This document shows positions 24,086 to 32,981 of a DNA stretch of 64,000 bases, piece by piece. Source of the DNA: Rubripirellula tenax (GTDB lineage Bacteria > Planctomycetota > Planctomycetia > Pirellulales > Pirellulaceae); NCBI RefSeq assembly GCF_007860125.1, contig NZ_SJPW01000007.1, positions 1 to 64,000 of the forward strand, given 5' to 3'. Both the position numbers and the translations under genes were made by a program. The notes below the pieces were generated by a model. It did not search any database, was not told the origin of the DNA, and worked only from the letters and a program-made list of their open reading frames with translations. Numbering within the stretch: position 1 is the stretch's first letter; each line of letters starts with the position of its first letter.

Positions 24086-24967
24086 TCAACTGGGCAACCA
24101 TATCGACGGAGCCGACTGGGGTCGGCTGGCGTCGGATTCTGCGACCGATGTCCCCTTGCGCCGTGCCTTGATTCGGACGTAGGGTGGAATGAATTGGGCT
24201 CGATGGGCAAACGAACCGAGCTCGGCGTCCGGCTTGGCATGGAACGGTTCGCTGAGATCTTCGACCACGAAGCCTGCGCGGCACATGCCCCCCACGATCT
24301 CTTCCCAGCGGTGTAGGTACTCGATCGCGCCGTGTTCTCGTAGGCGTTTTGCCGCACGCATCGACGCAGCCGACGTTTGCTTGGACGCCACCGGCGCGGG
24401 GACCGGGCGATTCGTCTTTTGGGCGTGCCGATAATAGGTGTGTAGCAATGGATAGCCTCCCCCGGACGCCGGTTCCATCGAAGCCTGCAGGCTGACCGGT
24501 TGCTTGTGCTGGCTGACGTAAACGGCGCCGCCACGCGATACCCGCGCGACTTCGGCATAGACACGAGCCAGGTTGGGAACATAACACGTGCTCACAGGCT
24601 GAATCACGATGTCGAATTCGCCGTCGCGAAGCATCGAAAGATCGTCCATCGAGGTTTCAAACAATCGGATCGAAAAACCTCGCTCTGACGCCACACGGCG
24701 ATCCAGTTCCAACATCGCCCCGCTCAAATCAACCACCGTCACATCGGCGCCCGCTGCCGCATAGAGCGAACTTTGCCGACCTCCACCCGCCGCCAAACAC
24801 AACAGCCGACACCCTTGGATCGATGCCCCCAGCCATCCCGCACCATCGACCGTCGCCAGCGGATTGGCAAGTTCATTGTCCTTAGCGGGCCGACACAGCG
24901 GGTCGCCAGCCGTCGCCATCGAGTCGTAGACCCGTCGATTGACGCGAAGATGCTCGTCAGATGTCAT
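24086..24967 (-). CDS. Class I SAM-dependent methyltransferase
   Basis: 293 residues. Motif I is degenerate but visible in LLCLAAGGGRQSSLYAAAGADVTVVDLS, followed by MLELDRRVA and GEFDIVIQPVSTCYVPN, the AdoMet-binding Rossmann pattern. An inserted region of about 70 residues follows the core (PASGGGYPLLHTYYRHAQ). It faces the type III PKS gene tail to tail, so a role in tailoring the polyketide is possible but unproved. The C-terminal 25 residues are low-complexity Ser/Pro/Arg. Confidence 0.8.
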   Translation of the reverse strand: MTSDEHLRVNRRVYDSMATAGDPLCRPAKDNELANPLATVDGAGWLGASIQGCRLLCLAAGGGRQSSLYAAAGADVTVVDLSGAMLELDRRVASERGFSIRLFETSMDDLSMLRDGEFDIVIQPVSTCYVPNLARVYAEVARVSRGGAVYVSQHKQPVSLQASMEPASGGGYPLLHTYYRHAQKTNRPVPAPVASKQTSAASMRAAKRLREHGAIEYLHRWEEIVGGMCRAGFVVEDLSEPFHAKPDAELGSFAHRAQFIPPYVRIKARRKGTSVAESDASRPQSAPSIWLPS

Positions 24968-25332
24968 GTGCGGGCAGCCGAAATTAAGTAACGTTTGGTG
25001 TCCAAATGTGCGCCTTTCGCAGACGATCGAGTCGACGGTTCAACGAAAAATCTGGAGCGGTCTCTCAAGGGAGGGAACTCTCGCCCACGGGACTCTGATA
25101 AGCAACATCAGAGCGATACCGGACGCGATTTCGCCCTTGATGTACTCACAAAAAATCGAAAAAAGGCACCTTCAAGGAAGTTTTGGATCACCTGAAGGGA
25201 ACTTTGGCAACCGGCCTCGCATCCCAACAAAGTCGAAAGCAACGAATGCTTTCCAATACCGCTATCATGCCTGCCCATTGGCAACGCGTGGAAACTTGCT
25301 GGAATCAGAGTACTTTTCTGATACGTACCCGA
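24968..25332. other. Intergenic region between methyltransferase and anti-sigma-like genes
   Basis: 365 bases between divergent genes; no protein-coding frame is convincing and no sigma factor gene is present, although the downstream gene resembles an anti-sigma factor. The stretch CACAAAAAATCGAAAAAAGGCACC near 25147-25170 is A-rich. Promoters for both neighbours should lie here. Confidence 0.45.
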
Positions 25333-26550
25333 ATGACAATCTCTCAAGAATACATCGACCAAATGCTGAGCGGCTATCTGGATGATGCCCTCAGCCCCGA
25401 CCAGATCGATGAAGTCCAACGCTGGCTTCGTAGTGATCCGTCGATTGCATCGCAATTGAATCAGTGGAAAGAGCTGCGCGGATCGCTTCAGCACGTCGCC
25501 ACCGCCGACCGCAATGTAAAACTGGATCAGGGATTTTCCGGTCGAGTCCTCGAGGCCGCCGTGGCTCGCGCACGGGCTGAAGGCCTTGGCGAAGACAATC
25601 CTTTGGTCCGAGTTTCCGAGCAAGCCACATCCGTCCGCACAGCCGCCGCATCCATGTCATGGCAACGCTGGGCCGCCGTCGCTGTCGGGCTGGCCGCCAC
25701 CGTCGCCTTCGCTTCCCTGTCGCTTCGTAACGACCCCGTCGAGGTCGCTGAACAGTCTGGTCCGGTGCCGACCCCCCGGGCAATCGTCGAATTGACCGAT
25801 CCGGCAAACAAGGCCATCGAATCGATCGCATCGGTGACTGAAAATCAAGACGCAGAGACGCCGCAACTTGCTCCACGAATCAAATCAACCGATATAGCGG
25901 ACACAACCCAGCCGACGGACGCGTCCGATTCACCGGCCATTCTGGCGACAGTGGACGCTGACCGCGCCGCCAAAATGGACCCAGTATCAGTCGCACGGGA
26001 TCGCGAGGTATCGCCACTCAGCGTGGCATCGACCGGGGATGTTGCCAGCCGGATGACGACTCGCCCGATCATGGTCATCCAAGTCACACAAACAGAGCTC
26101 GGCCGGGCTCGAAAGAGCGTCCGCCAAGCACTCAGGGCTAGCGGAATCGCGCCAACCCCCAGCAGCGATGTCGAGGACGGATTGAAAGAAGCTGCCGTCG
26201 ACGTGGTTTCAACCTCGGGTGACACCAGTCGCGTTTCAATGTTCTATCTGAAGACGACAGGCAAGAACTTCGATCGCTTCCACGTTGCATTGCTTAATGA
26301 CGACACGGCCATCGAGTCTGTCGAACTTGCTCTATCAAGCGATGTCAGTCTTCGGTCGGACTTCGAAACTTCGGTGGGTGACCCGACAGCGATTCGCCAT
26401 GACGATTTGGTGCTCATGAAGCAACGCAACTCGCTGACGCAGGAACTAGCCCAGGGGATCCACCAATTGGATTTCGTATCGATGCCCCGCGGGACCGTCG
26501 GCGATGCGGGCGCCGACGTCAAAGTCCAAGTCATTCTGGTCGTCAAATAG
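25333..26550 (+). CDS. Anti-sigma-factor-like single-pass membrane protein
   Basis: 405 residues from ATG 25333. The N-terminus (SQEYIDQMLSGYLDDALSPDQIDEVQRWL) has the short helical layout of planctomycete anti-sigma-like proteins, without a HxxxCxxC zinc motif. A membrane segment lies at about residues 115-135 (WAAVAVGLAATVAFASLSL). The outer part has a low-complexity linker and a C-terminal alpha/beta domain (PIMVIQVTQTELGRARKSV...). No ECF sigma gene is adjacent, so the partner is unknown. It ends well before the microcompartment locus. Confidence 0.65.
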   Translation: MTISQEYIDQMLSGYLDDALSPDQIDEVQRWLRSDPSIASQLNQWKELRGSLQHVATADRNVKLDQGFSGRVLEAAVARARAEGLGEDNPLVRVSEQATSVRTAAASMSWQRWAAVAVGLAATVAFASLSLRNDPVEVAEQSGPVPTPRAIVELTDPANKAIESIASVTENQDAETPQLAPRIKSTDIADTTQPTDASDSPAILATVDADRAAKMDPVSVARDREVSPLSVASTGDVASRMTTRPIMVIQVTQTELGRARKSVRQALRASGIAPTPSSDVEDGLKEAAVDVVSTSGDTSRVSMFYLKTTGKNFDRFHVALLNDDTAIESVELALSSDVSLRSDFETSVGDPTAIRHDDLVLMKQRNSLTQELAQGIHQLDFVSMPRGTVGDAGADVKVQVILVVK

Positions 26551-26722
26551 CGACCAGCCGGCAAAGTGTCAGAAGCGTCTGACTAGAAAGCGCGATGCCC
26601 CGAGAGGGAGTCACAGACAACATTTGAACGCAGCCGTTAAAATGCGACATCAGCTACCTGTGCACCCATCTCGAAGCATCGCGAAACCTTACTTTAATCA
26701 AAACGCGGGCCTTCGCGAGCCC

Positions 26723-27658
26723 CTATCCGACGCGTTTCATAACGGTCTCGAGCGTCTTGCGTAACGCGGCGCCGCTTGCCCGCAACCCTTGGACTTCCTT
26801 GGGCCATAGATCGATCTCTAAACGGCCTAAAACGCCTGTGCGTCCGACCAGTGTTGGCACCGACAGTGCAACGTCGTTGATGCCGAAGCAACCCGATTGC
26901 ACGCTGCTGACCGGCAGCAGGGTCTGTTGGTCCAGGGCAATCGCATCGATCACATCGCGAATCGCGATTCCGACGGCGAACCCGGCGCCACCTTTGCGTT
27001 TGATCACTTCCGCACCACTGCCACGCGTCCGCGTGAACAGTTGGTTCGCTAGGTTCGGGCTCCAGCCTGGATACTTGTCCAGCGGCAAACCCGCGATCGT
27101 AGCGCTGCTCCAAATCGGCACCATCGACTCACCATGCTCGCCCAAAATCAACGCCTTGGTTTGCGTCGGCGGTGCTTTCAACTCGCCGGCAATCAGTGAG
27201 CAGAAACGAATCGTGTCCAACTGAGTCCCTAAGCCAATCACTTGATTGACGGGCAATCCCAGTTGCTGGGCCGCAACATATGTCAGAATGTCGACGGGGT
27301 TGCTGACGACCAACACGATCGCCGAAGGCTTTGGCTTACCAGCTTTGACGTCGCGAAGAATTTGAACGAACAGGTCCGTGTTACGGTTGATCAAGTCCAA
27401 TCGCGACTCGTCGGGCTTCCGGCGAAGTCCAGCGGTGATGCAAATCACATCGCTGTCGGCAATGTGTTCGTAACCGCCGCCGGCAATCACTTGGTTGCCG
27501 GTGCTGGGGGTGCCGTGTTGCAAGTCGAGCGCTTGCCCGACCGCCAATTCTTGGTTGACGTCCAACAACGCAATTTCACTTGCAATGCCGCCGCACTGCA
27601 GCGCGAACGCTGCGCACGAGCCGACGAGTCCGCCGGCACCGATGATGGAAACTTTCAT
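26723..27658 (-). CDS. Lactate/malate dehydrogenase-family enzyme of the PVM microcompartment locus
   Basis: 311 residues. NAD-binding SIIGAGGLVGSCAAFAL, Asp of LLDVNQE, catalytic His in ILGEHGES and substrate Arg in LDTIRF are present. The active-site loop reads GLRRKPDESRLDL; the residue that is Gln in lactate dehydrogenases is Arg here, as in malate dehydrogenases. It is the last gene of the locus. From the pathway one expects NAD recycling or lactate oxidation; the Arg argues for a dicarboxylate substrate. Confidence 0.85.
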   Translation of the reverse strand: MKVSIIGAGGLVGSCAAFALQCGGIASEIALLDVNQELAVGQALDLQHGTPSTGNQVIAGGGYEHIADSDVICITAGLRRKPDESRLDLINRNTDLFVQILRDVKAGKPKPSAIVLVVSNPVDILTYVAAQQLGLPVNQVIGLGTQLDTIRFCSLIAGELKAPPTQTKALILGEHGESMVPIWSSATIAGLPLDKYPGWSPNLANQLFTRTRGSGAEVIKRKGGAGFAVGIAIRDVIDAIALDQQTLLPVSSVQSGCFGINDVALSVPTLVGRTGVLGRLEIDLWPKEVQGLRASGAALRKTLETVMKRVG

Positions 27659-27704
27659 GATTCTAAATCGAGGTAAGAGTAAACGTGCTGCTTCGCTGGC
27701 ATTC

Positions 27705-28586
27705 TTAGTTCTGACGCATTTGACGCATGACTTCGTCGGTGATCGCTTTCACCAAAGCTTCTTCGTTCATGCCCGATGCCGCACCCGACGAGGCAACGGT
27801 TGAGGCTGCCGTGTCGGCCGCTTTCTTCAGTGCCGGTGGTGCCGCAAACGCACGACGCGCTACACCCGAATCGGCCCACGAATCGCGAAAAATATCGTTG
27901 GCGCAGATATCACAGTCTTCGTACTCAGGCGTATTGCGTGGATCCTTGTAGCCCCACTTGTCCTTCAAATCGAGCAGTTCTTTTGACTTCTCGCCGCTGA
28001 GGTACGAGATGTTTCCGAGTTGTTTCGCCAAGATCAGCATGCGGCAATAAGCATCCAAGATCTCAGTCCACCAGAAAGCCTGCTCAACGTTCTCGCCGTA
28101 GCTGACCGTACCGTGATTGGCCAAAATTATCACGTTGGTTCGATTCACGAACGGGACGATTGTGTCCGCAAAACCTTGGCCGCCGGGCGTTTCATACTTG
28201 GTGATCGGCACGTCGCCCAAGAACACTTCGACTTCGGGCAGGATGCACTGTGGAATGGGTTCGCGAGCGATCGCGAACGCGGTGGCGTGCGGCGGGTGAC
28301 AGTGAACCACGCTCTTGATGTCGTCGCGTTGGCGATAGATTTCAAGGTGCAGCAACGCTTCGCTGGACCGTTTCTTGCGTCCCGACAACTGCTTGCCCGT
28401 CATGTCGACCAACGAAATGTCGTCGGGCGTCAAAAAGCCTTTGCAGTGCAATGTCGGCGTGCAAAGCACTTCATTTTCGCTAACGCGGACGGTGATGTTT
28501 CCATCGTTCGCAGCCGCGAATTGACGGTTGTAAATGCGTCGACCGATGTCGCACATGTCTTGCTTGATTTTATGAAGGTTTTGCAT
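27705..28586 (-). CDS. pvmN: Class II aldolase (fuculose/rhamnulose-1-phosphate type) with encapsulation peptide
   Basis: 293 residues. The aldolase/adducin core covers about 1-215: ANDGNITVRVSENEVLCTP, zinc histidines in VVHCHPPHATAFAIA, catalytic Glu in ILPEVEVFLG and NHGTVSYGENVEQAFWWTE. An Ala/Ser linker leads to a C-terminal amphipathic helix (MNEEALVKAITDEVMRQM), the form of a microcompartment targeting peptide. It splits deoxyhexulose-1-phosphate to DHAP and L-lactaldehyde. The gene position after the last BMC-P gene matches pvmN of the Planctopirus limnophila locus as I remember it. Confidence 0.92.
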   Translation of the reverse strand: MQNLHKIKQDMCDIGRRIYNRQFAAANDGNITVRVSENEVLCTPTLHCKGFLTPDDISLVDMTGKQLSGRKKRSSEALLHLEIYRQRDDIKSVVHCHPPHATAFAIAREPIPQCILPEVEVFLGDVPITKYETPGGQGFADTIVPFVNRTNVIILANHGTVSYGENVEQAFWWTEILDAYCRMLILAKQLGNISYLSGEKSKELLDLKDKWGYKDPRNTPEYEDCDICANDIFRDSWADSGVARRAFAAPPALKKAADTAASTVASSGAASGMNEEALVKAITDEVMRQMRQN

Positions 28587-28676
28587 TTCCGAGTTCTCAA
28601 TAAGGTGTCAATTCAGTGTTCGTATTGATGGGCAACCGATCATCGCTGTACGATTCGGTCGCCCCATTTTCGGCCG

Positions 28677-28958
28677 TCATCCGAGGTCGACTTCATCCAA
28701 CAGAGCGACGATCGACGCATCGATCGGCTTGACGTCCGGTCGAAACGGCTGAGCCGCCTCAGGTCCTTCTGCCATCGCCACCAAGTCTCCGACTCCGGCG
28801 CCACACAGATCCCATGTCACAATCATTTCACCGCCAAGCGGCTGTGTTTCGATGCGGTCGATCGATTCGACCACTTCCACACATTTCAACGTCGCGCCAC
28901 GCATCGCCGGATGAGACCGGGCCAGCGTGACCGTTCCAATGGTTCGTGCTATTTTCAT
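28677..28958 (-). CDS. BMC-P (EutN/CcmL-type) pentameric vertex shell protein
   Basis: 93 residues from ATG 28958 (MKIARTIGTVTLARSHPAM); a longer frame to 29060 lies within the preceding gene. The oligonucleotide-binding-like fold of EutN/CcmL is indicated by IGTVTLARSHPAMRGATLKCVE, GGEMIVTWDLCGAGVGDLVAMAEG and the C-terminal SIVALLDEVD. Pentamers cap the vertices of the shell. The start overlaps the stop of the preceding gene by 4 bases. First of three divergent BMC-P paralogues here. Confidence 0.92.
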   Translation of the reverse strand: MKIARTIGTVTLARSHPAMRGATLKCVEVVESIDRIETQPLGGEMIVTWDLCGAGVGDLVAMAEGPEAAQPFRPDVKPIDASIVALLDEVDLG

Positions 28959-29590
28959 GCCCGTGACTTCCCTAATTGGACGGACTTTCGAAATTGAACG
29001 ATCGAGGCAATCACGTTGACTGCGGCGATCATGTTCAATCGTTTCATGTCCAGTACCCAAACTTGCGGATCCACTTCGCCGCCAAATCTCGCAACGTCGC
29101 TTAAAACGCCGATCATCACTGCACGTTTGCCTTGCCCGCCTTGGTCAACGACCTCACGTGCCGGTGTATCGCTTAGCACCACGTCCGCGGTGATCCCCGG
29201 GATGCCCCGACGGCGCAATTGGTTTTCGATCGCGGTTCGTCGCTGATCGTCTTGGTCAATCAAATTCTTGGTGCTGTTGGTCTGCCTCGTCGTGCCAATC
29301 GCGGCACCCGACTGGCGAACCAGTTGGATGTTTTTTCGTTTGGCTTCGTCCTTGGCTGCCGGCGTGACAACGGCCTTGGGCGATAGGATGAGGGTGGATC
29401 CCGCTTCGGTTTCGGCAATGATTCGTACGTCGACGACTTTAGCCAACAGTGCTTCGCCGCCAACGTTTGTCGTGACGTCCGCAGTCGCAGCTTTATGTGC
29501 CGTCGCCGCATTCAACCGCGCAACCACTTCCGCGACGATCCTGGCTACCCAGGCTGGGTCGATCGACATGGCGGAAGCGTGTTCACTCAT
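28955..29590 (-). CDS. PVM microcompartment protein of unknown role with N-terminal targeting helix
   Basis: 211 residues. An amphipathic helix at 10-27 (DPAWVARIVAEVVARLN) resembles encapsulation peptides. After a linker comes an alpha/beta block LLAKVVDVRIIAETEAGS and LSPKAVVTPAAKDEAKRKNI, seen in several BMC-associated proteins, and a C-terminal half (GIPGITADVVLSDTPAREVV, GKRAVMIGVLSDVARFGG) with a faint RpiB-like look. It lies between two BMC-P genes with 4-base overlaps on both sides, so it is part of the core operon. Catalytic role unknown. Confidence 0.75.
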   Translation of the reverse strand: MSEHASAMSIDPAWVARIVAEVVARLNAATAHKAATADVTTNVGGEALLAKVVDVRIIAETEAGSTLILSPKAVVTPAAKDEAKRKNIQLVRQSGAAIGTTRQTNSTKNLIDQDDQRRTAIENQLRRRGIPGITADVVLSDTPAREVVDQGGQGKRAVMIGVLSDVARFGGEVDPQVWVLDMKRLNMIAAVNVIASIVQFRKSVQLGKSRA

Positions 29591-29850
29591 ACGGCCGAGT
29601 CCAAAATCCCCATCACAGTCCAGCGAGCTGGTGTGTTTTCGTTGTTCGTAAATTCTCTTGCTAATGTTCCGTCGCTGGTCAACAAGACCCGGTCACCCTG
29701 TCGGCAACCGAGGTTGTCCAGTGCAATCAACGGTGATCCGTCTGCGGCTTCGTTCAAGAGCAGCGGTTGCACAATCACCAACCGTCGGCCTTTCAGGCTG
29801 ACGTCTTTGACGGTCGCACGCGTTGATCCAAGGACGATGGCGGTTTGCAT
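29587..29850 (-). CDS. BMC-P (EutN/CcmL-type) vertex shell protein, second copy
   Basis: 87 residues from ATG 29850 (MQTAIVLGSTRATVKDVSL). Family pattern: GSTRATVKDVSLKGRRLVIVQPL, then SPLIALDNLGCRQGDRVLLTSDG and the terminal MGILDSAV. Five bases separate it from the upstream aldehyde dehydrogenase gene and its stop overlaps the next start. It is the shortest of the three pentamer proteins. Confidence 0.92.
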   Translation of the reverse strand: MQTAIVLGSTRATVKDVSLKGRRLVIVQPLLLNEAADGSPLIALDNLGCRQGDRVLLTSDGTLAREFTNNENTPARWTVMGILDSAV

Positions 29851-29855
29851 CTGGC

Positions 29856-31280
29856 TTATACCACTCGCAATTCGTCGATCATGCTGCAACGACGTTCGCG
29901 AGTGAACGTGTTGGGCGTCGTGACACCCTCACCGGTTGGTCCGGCGATCGAAAACGACAAATAGCCTTCACCGCCCAATCCGAGCGAAGCCATGCAAGGC
30001 CCGTTCTTGACGTACAGGGTCGTGTCCAATTCACGACCCATTTTGGTCATGTTGTGGACGTTTCGAGAGTGAATGATGGCGGTGTGTCGGAAACCGTGTT
30101 CGTAGAACTTGGCAAGCTCGATTGCGTGATCGACATCGCGGGCTCGAACGAACGGAATGAACGGCATCATCTGTTCTACGGTGACAAAGGGATGATGCTC
30201 GTCGGTTTCACCGAACAACAACTCGGTGCCCTCGGGAACCGATACGCCTGCTGCCTGGGCAAGAACGGATGCGTCGCGACCAATGAAGTCCTTGCAAGCC
30301 GCATCGTGTTGATCGTCGCCGACCTTGACGATGGCCTTGCTGGTCAGCTTGCTGATTTGATCGGCATCGAGTTGCACGGCACCTGCGCGACGCATCGCTG
30401 CCATCATCGCATCGAAAACACTGTCGACGACGAAGACTTCTTTTTCTGCGATGCAAAGCAGGTTGTTGTCGTAGGAACCGCCTTGAATGATGCACCGCGC
30501 CGCGTTGTCCAAATCAGCAGTTTCATCAACCACGACGGGCGGGTTGCCCGGTCCTGCTACAATCGCGCGTTTGCCGCTGTTCAATGCAGCGCGGCCGACG
30601 GCCGGTCCGCCGGTCACACAAATCAATGCAACCTGGCGATGTTTGAACAGGGCTTCCGCCGTTTCCAACGTCGGTTCGGCAATCACGCAGATCAAGTTGT
30701 CGATGCCGATCTCGCGAACGATCGCTTCATTGAATCGACGCACACCCTCGGTGGCAACCAGCTTGCCGGACGGGTGGGGATTGACCACGACGGTGTTTCC
30801 ACCTGCCAACATGCTGACCGCGTTGCCCGTGATGGTGGGCAAACTGTGCGTCACGGGAGTGATAGCACCGATGACTCCAAACGGCGCTCGTTCGATGATC
30901 GCCAACCCGTGATCACCGCTGTAACACTTGGTTTCTAAGAACTCGGTTCCTGGTGACAATTCGCCGAGTGTTCGCAACTTTTCGATCTTGTGTTCGGGGC
31001 GACCGATCTTTGTTTCGTTCATCTCCATCATGCCGAGTTCTTCGCAGTTCTCGATCGAGACACGGCGAATGATATCGATGACTTGTTTTCGTGTCGCCAT
31101 CGACTGGGCGCGAAATTGCTCGAACGCGGTACGAGCAGCATTGACCGCGGAATCCGCGTCATAGAACACGCCATACTGGCCACCGGCATGTGAAGACGAT
31201 CCGTTCGCCTTGGGCAACGGCCCCACTTCGGCCAAGACTTGAGCGACAACGCTGCGGATGGTGTTTTCGTCGAATTGCAT
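29856..31280 (-). CDS. CoA-acylating aldehyde dehydrogenase (PduP/EutE-like) of the microcompartment
   Basis: 474 residues. The N-terminal helix FDENTIRSVVAQVLAEVG is an encapsulation-peptide candidate, followed by a Gly/Ser linker. The dehydrogenase core has GVIGAITPVTHSLPTITGNA, NPHPSGK, and the catalytic Cys in GGSYDNNLLCIAEKE (about residue 280). From the family and context it oxidises L-lactaldehyde to lactyl-CoA with NAD inside the shell. PduL and the acetate kinase then make lactyl-phosphate and lactate plus ATP. Confidence 0.93.
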   Translation of the reverse strand: MQFDENTIRSVVAQVLAEVGPLPKANGSSSHAGGQYGVFYDADSAVNAARTAFEQFRAQSMATRKQVIDIIRRVSIENCEELGMMEMNETKIGRPEHKIEKLRTLGELSPGTEFLETKCYSGDHGLAIIERAPFGVIGAITPVTHSLPTITGNAVSMLAGGNTVVVNPHPSGKLVATEGVRRFNEAIVREIGIDNLICVIAEPTLETAEALFKHRQVALICVTGGPAVGRAALNSGKRAIVAGPGNPPVVVDETADLDNAARCIIQGGSYDNNLLCIAEKEVFVVDSVFDAMMAAMRRAGAVQLDADQISKLTSKAIVKVGDDQHDAACKDFIGRDASVLAQAAGVSVPEGTELLFGETDEHHPFVTVEQMMPFIPFVRARDVDHAIELAKFYEHGFRHTAIIHSRNVHNMTKMGRELDTTLYVKNGPCMASLGLGGEGYLSFSIAGPTGEGVTTPNTFTRERRCSMIDELRVV

Positions 31281-31335
31281 AAGAAGTAGATACTAGGCGT
31301 AAGGTATTAGGTTTTAGAGTTCAACTGGCGAACTT

Positions 31336-31650
31336 TTATTCACGATTCCGGTCGTAGACGTTTAGCTTTTCGATATGGACGCTGTCGACGATGCCGATCA
31401 CAACGGCATCGATGGGCAGGTCCTTTGTTTCGGGAGTCAATCGTGCGCTGCTCCCCTGGCAAATCAAAACGAAGTCTCCTTCGCCGCTGCCAAGCGTATC
31501 AACGGCGATGAATGTGCGCCCCGTCGTCACCATGGATCCACGCTTCTTCTCGTCTAGTCGGTAGGGTTCAACCACCAACAATTTGTGTCCTCTCATCGAG
31601 TCCACTTTTTGCGTTGCGACAACCGAACCGGTAACCTTTGCGATAAACAT
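31336..31650 (-). CDS. BMC-P (EutN/CcmL-type) vertex shell protein, third copy
   Basis: 104 residues from ATG 31650 (MFIAKVTGSVVATQKVDSM); the frame upstream to 31698 overlaps ackA and is rejected. Family blocks: GHKLLVVEPYRLDEKKRG, FIAVDTLGSGEGDFVLICQGSSAR and AVVIGIVDSV. The charged C-terminal tail (HIEKLNVYDRNRE) is longer than in the other two copies. It follows the acetate kinase gene by 8 bases. Confidence 0.92.
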   Translation of the reverse strand: MFIAKVTGSVVATQKVDSMRGHKLLVVEPYRLDEKKRGSMVTTGRTFIAVDTLGSGEGDFVLICQGSSARLTPETKDLPIDAVVIGIVDSVHIEKLNVYDRNRE

Positions 31651-31658
31651 AAGTGTCT

Positions 31659-32858
31659 TTAACCGGGGTTTCGCGGGTCTTGCAAACGCTCGACACATTG
31701 TCGAGCGACGATGACTTCTTCGTTTGTCGGAATCACCAACAACTGTGTGCGACTGCCGGTGGCGTGGAACGATCCTTCACCCTTGATCGCGTCGTTGGCA
31801 TCCACGTCAACCACGATGCCAAGCTCTTCCAAGTTGGCACAAACGTTCTTGCGAACATCCTTGCCCTTTTCACCGATTCCGCCCGTGAACACGATCGCAT
31901 CGACGCCACCCATCGCCACGATCATTCCCCCCATGTGCCGACGAACTTCTTCGACAAACGCGTCCAAAGCGAGTTGCGATTTCTCGTCGCCCGCAGCGGC
32001 CGCCTCTTCCAGGTCTCGCATGTCGCCACTGCGATCGCTCAATCCCAAAAGCCCGCCTTCACTCGCCAACTTTCTCAACACTTCGTCGAGCGTTAGACCG
32101 GTTTTTTCGATGATCAAAGGCAAAGCAAACGGGTCGAAATCGCCGACACGATTGTTTTGAGGCAATCCTGTTTGAGGTGTCATTCCCATCGTTGTCATCA
32201 CGCTCTTCCCGCCGACGATCGCAGTCAGTGAACTGCTGCCACCCAAGTGACACGAGATCACGCGAGCGTCGTTGCATCCAAGAACTTCTGCGGCGCGGCC
32301 GGCGATAAATCGATGGCTTGCGCCGTGGAATCCATACCGACGGATGTGAAACCCATCTGCCCATTCACGCGGAATCGCATACTCTCGTCGCGGCGCCGGA
32401 ACAGTTTGGTGAAAATCGGTTTCAAATGCCGCAATGAGCGGAAGATCCGGAAACCGCTCGCGAAGCAACTTCATCGCCGCGATGTAGGGAGGATTGTGCG
32501 CCGGAGCCGCAGCGTTCATTTCCCCCATCGCATCAAGCACATTGTCGTCGACGACAAAGACACCCGATAGACGACCACCGTGAACGGCTTTGAATCCGAT
32601 CGCGGCAACCTCCGATGCATCCTTCAGCACTCCATGCTCAGGATTGGTCAACTGTTCCAAGCACGCAGCAACCGCCACGCCATGGTCAGCCACCGGCATC
32701 GATCGTTCATCCTTCCAATCGCCGATCTCGACTTCACAATGGCTCATGGGGTCACCGATGCGATCGACTGCCCCTCGCGCCAAACAACGCTCGTCGGACA
32801 TATCGAACAATCGATACTTGAAGCTGGTCGATCCTAGGTTCGCTACAAGAACAAGCAC
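31659..32858 (-). CDS. ackA: Acetate kinase-family acyl kinase
   Basis: 399 residues. ASKHA-family motifs: VLVANLGSTSFKYRLFD (phosphate 1), HGGRLSG, HNPPYIAAMK, catalytic Asp in AFETDFHQTVP, RYGFHGASHRFI, SCHLGGSSSLTAI and VFTGGIGEKG. In this setting it should turn lactyl- or propionyl-phosphate plus ADP into acid plus ATP. No obvious targeting peptide is present, so it may act outside the shell. Confidence 0.95.
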   Translation of the reverse strand: MLVLVANLGSTSFKYRLFDMSDERCLARGAVDRIGDPMSHCEVEIGDWKDERSMPVADHGVAVAACLEQLTNPEHGVLKDASEVAAIGFKAVHGGRLSGVFVVDDNVLDAMGEMNAAAPAHNPPYIAAMKLLRERFPDLPLIAAFETDFHQTVPAPRREYAIPREWADGFHIRRYGFHGASHRFIAGRAAEVLGCNDARVISCHLGGSSSLTAIVGGKSVMTTMGMTPQTGLPQNNRVGDFDPFALPLIIEKTGLTLDEVLRKLASEGGLLGLSDRSGDMRDLEEAAAAGDEKSQLALDAFVEEVRRHMGGMIVAMGGVDAIVFTGGIGEKGKDVRKNVCANLEELGIVVDVDANDAIKGEGSFHATGSRTQLLVIPTNEEVIVARQCVERLQDPRNPG

Positions 32859-32981
32859 GGAAGTAACAATCTCGGGTTAGGGAAGCCTTGGCCAATACGA
32901 TCCTCGATACGGACTCCGCCCTCTAGGTCATCAACTCAGCGCTGACACTCGACGGCACGAACCGATTCGAAAAACGAAGAA

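Noticed and set aside
29823-30938. 371-residue plus frame opposite the aldehyde dehydrogenase gene
   Set aside because: Antisense shadow of a well-supported gene; no family similarity.
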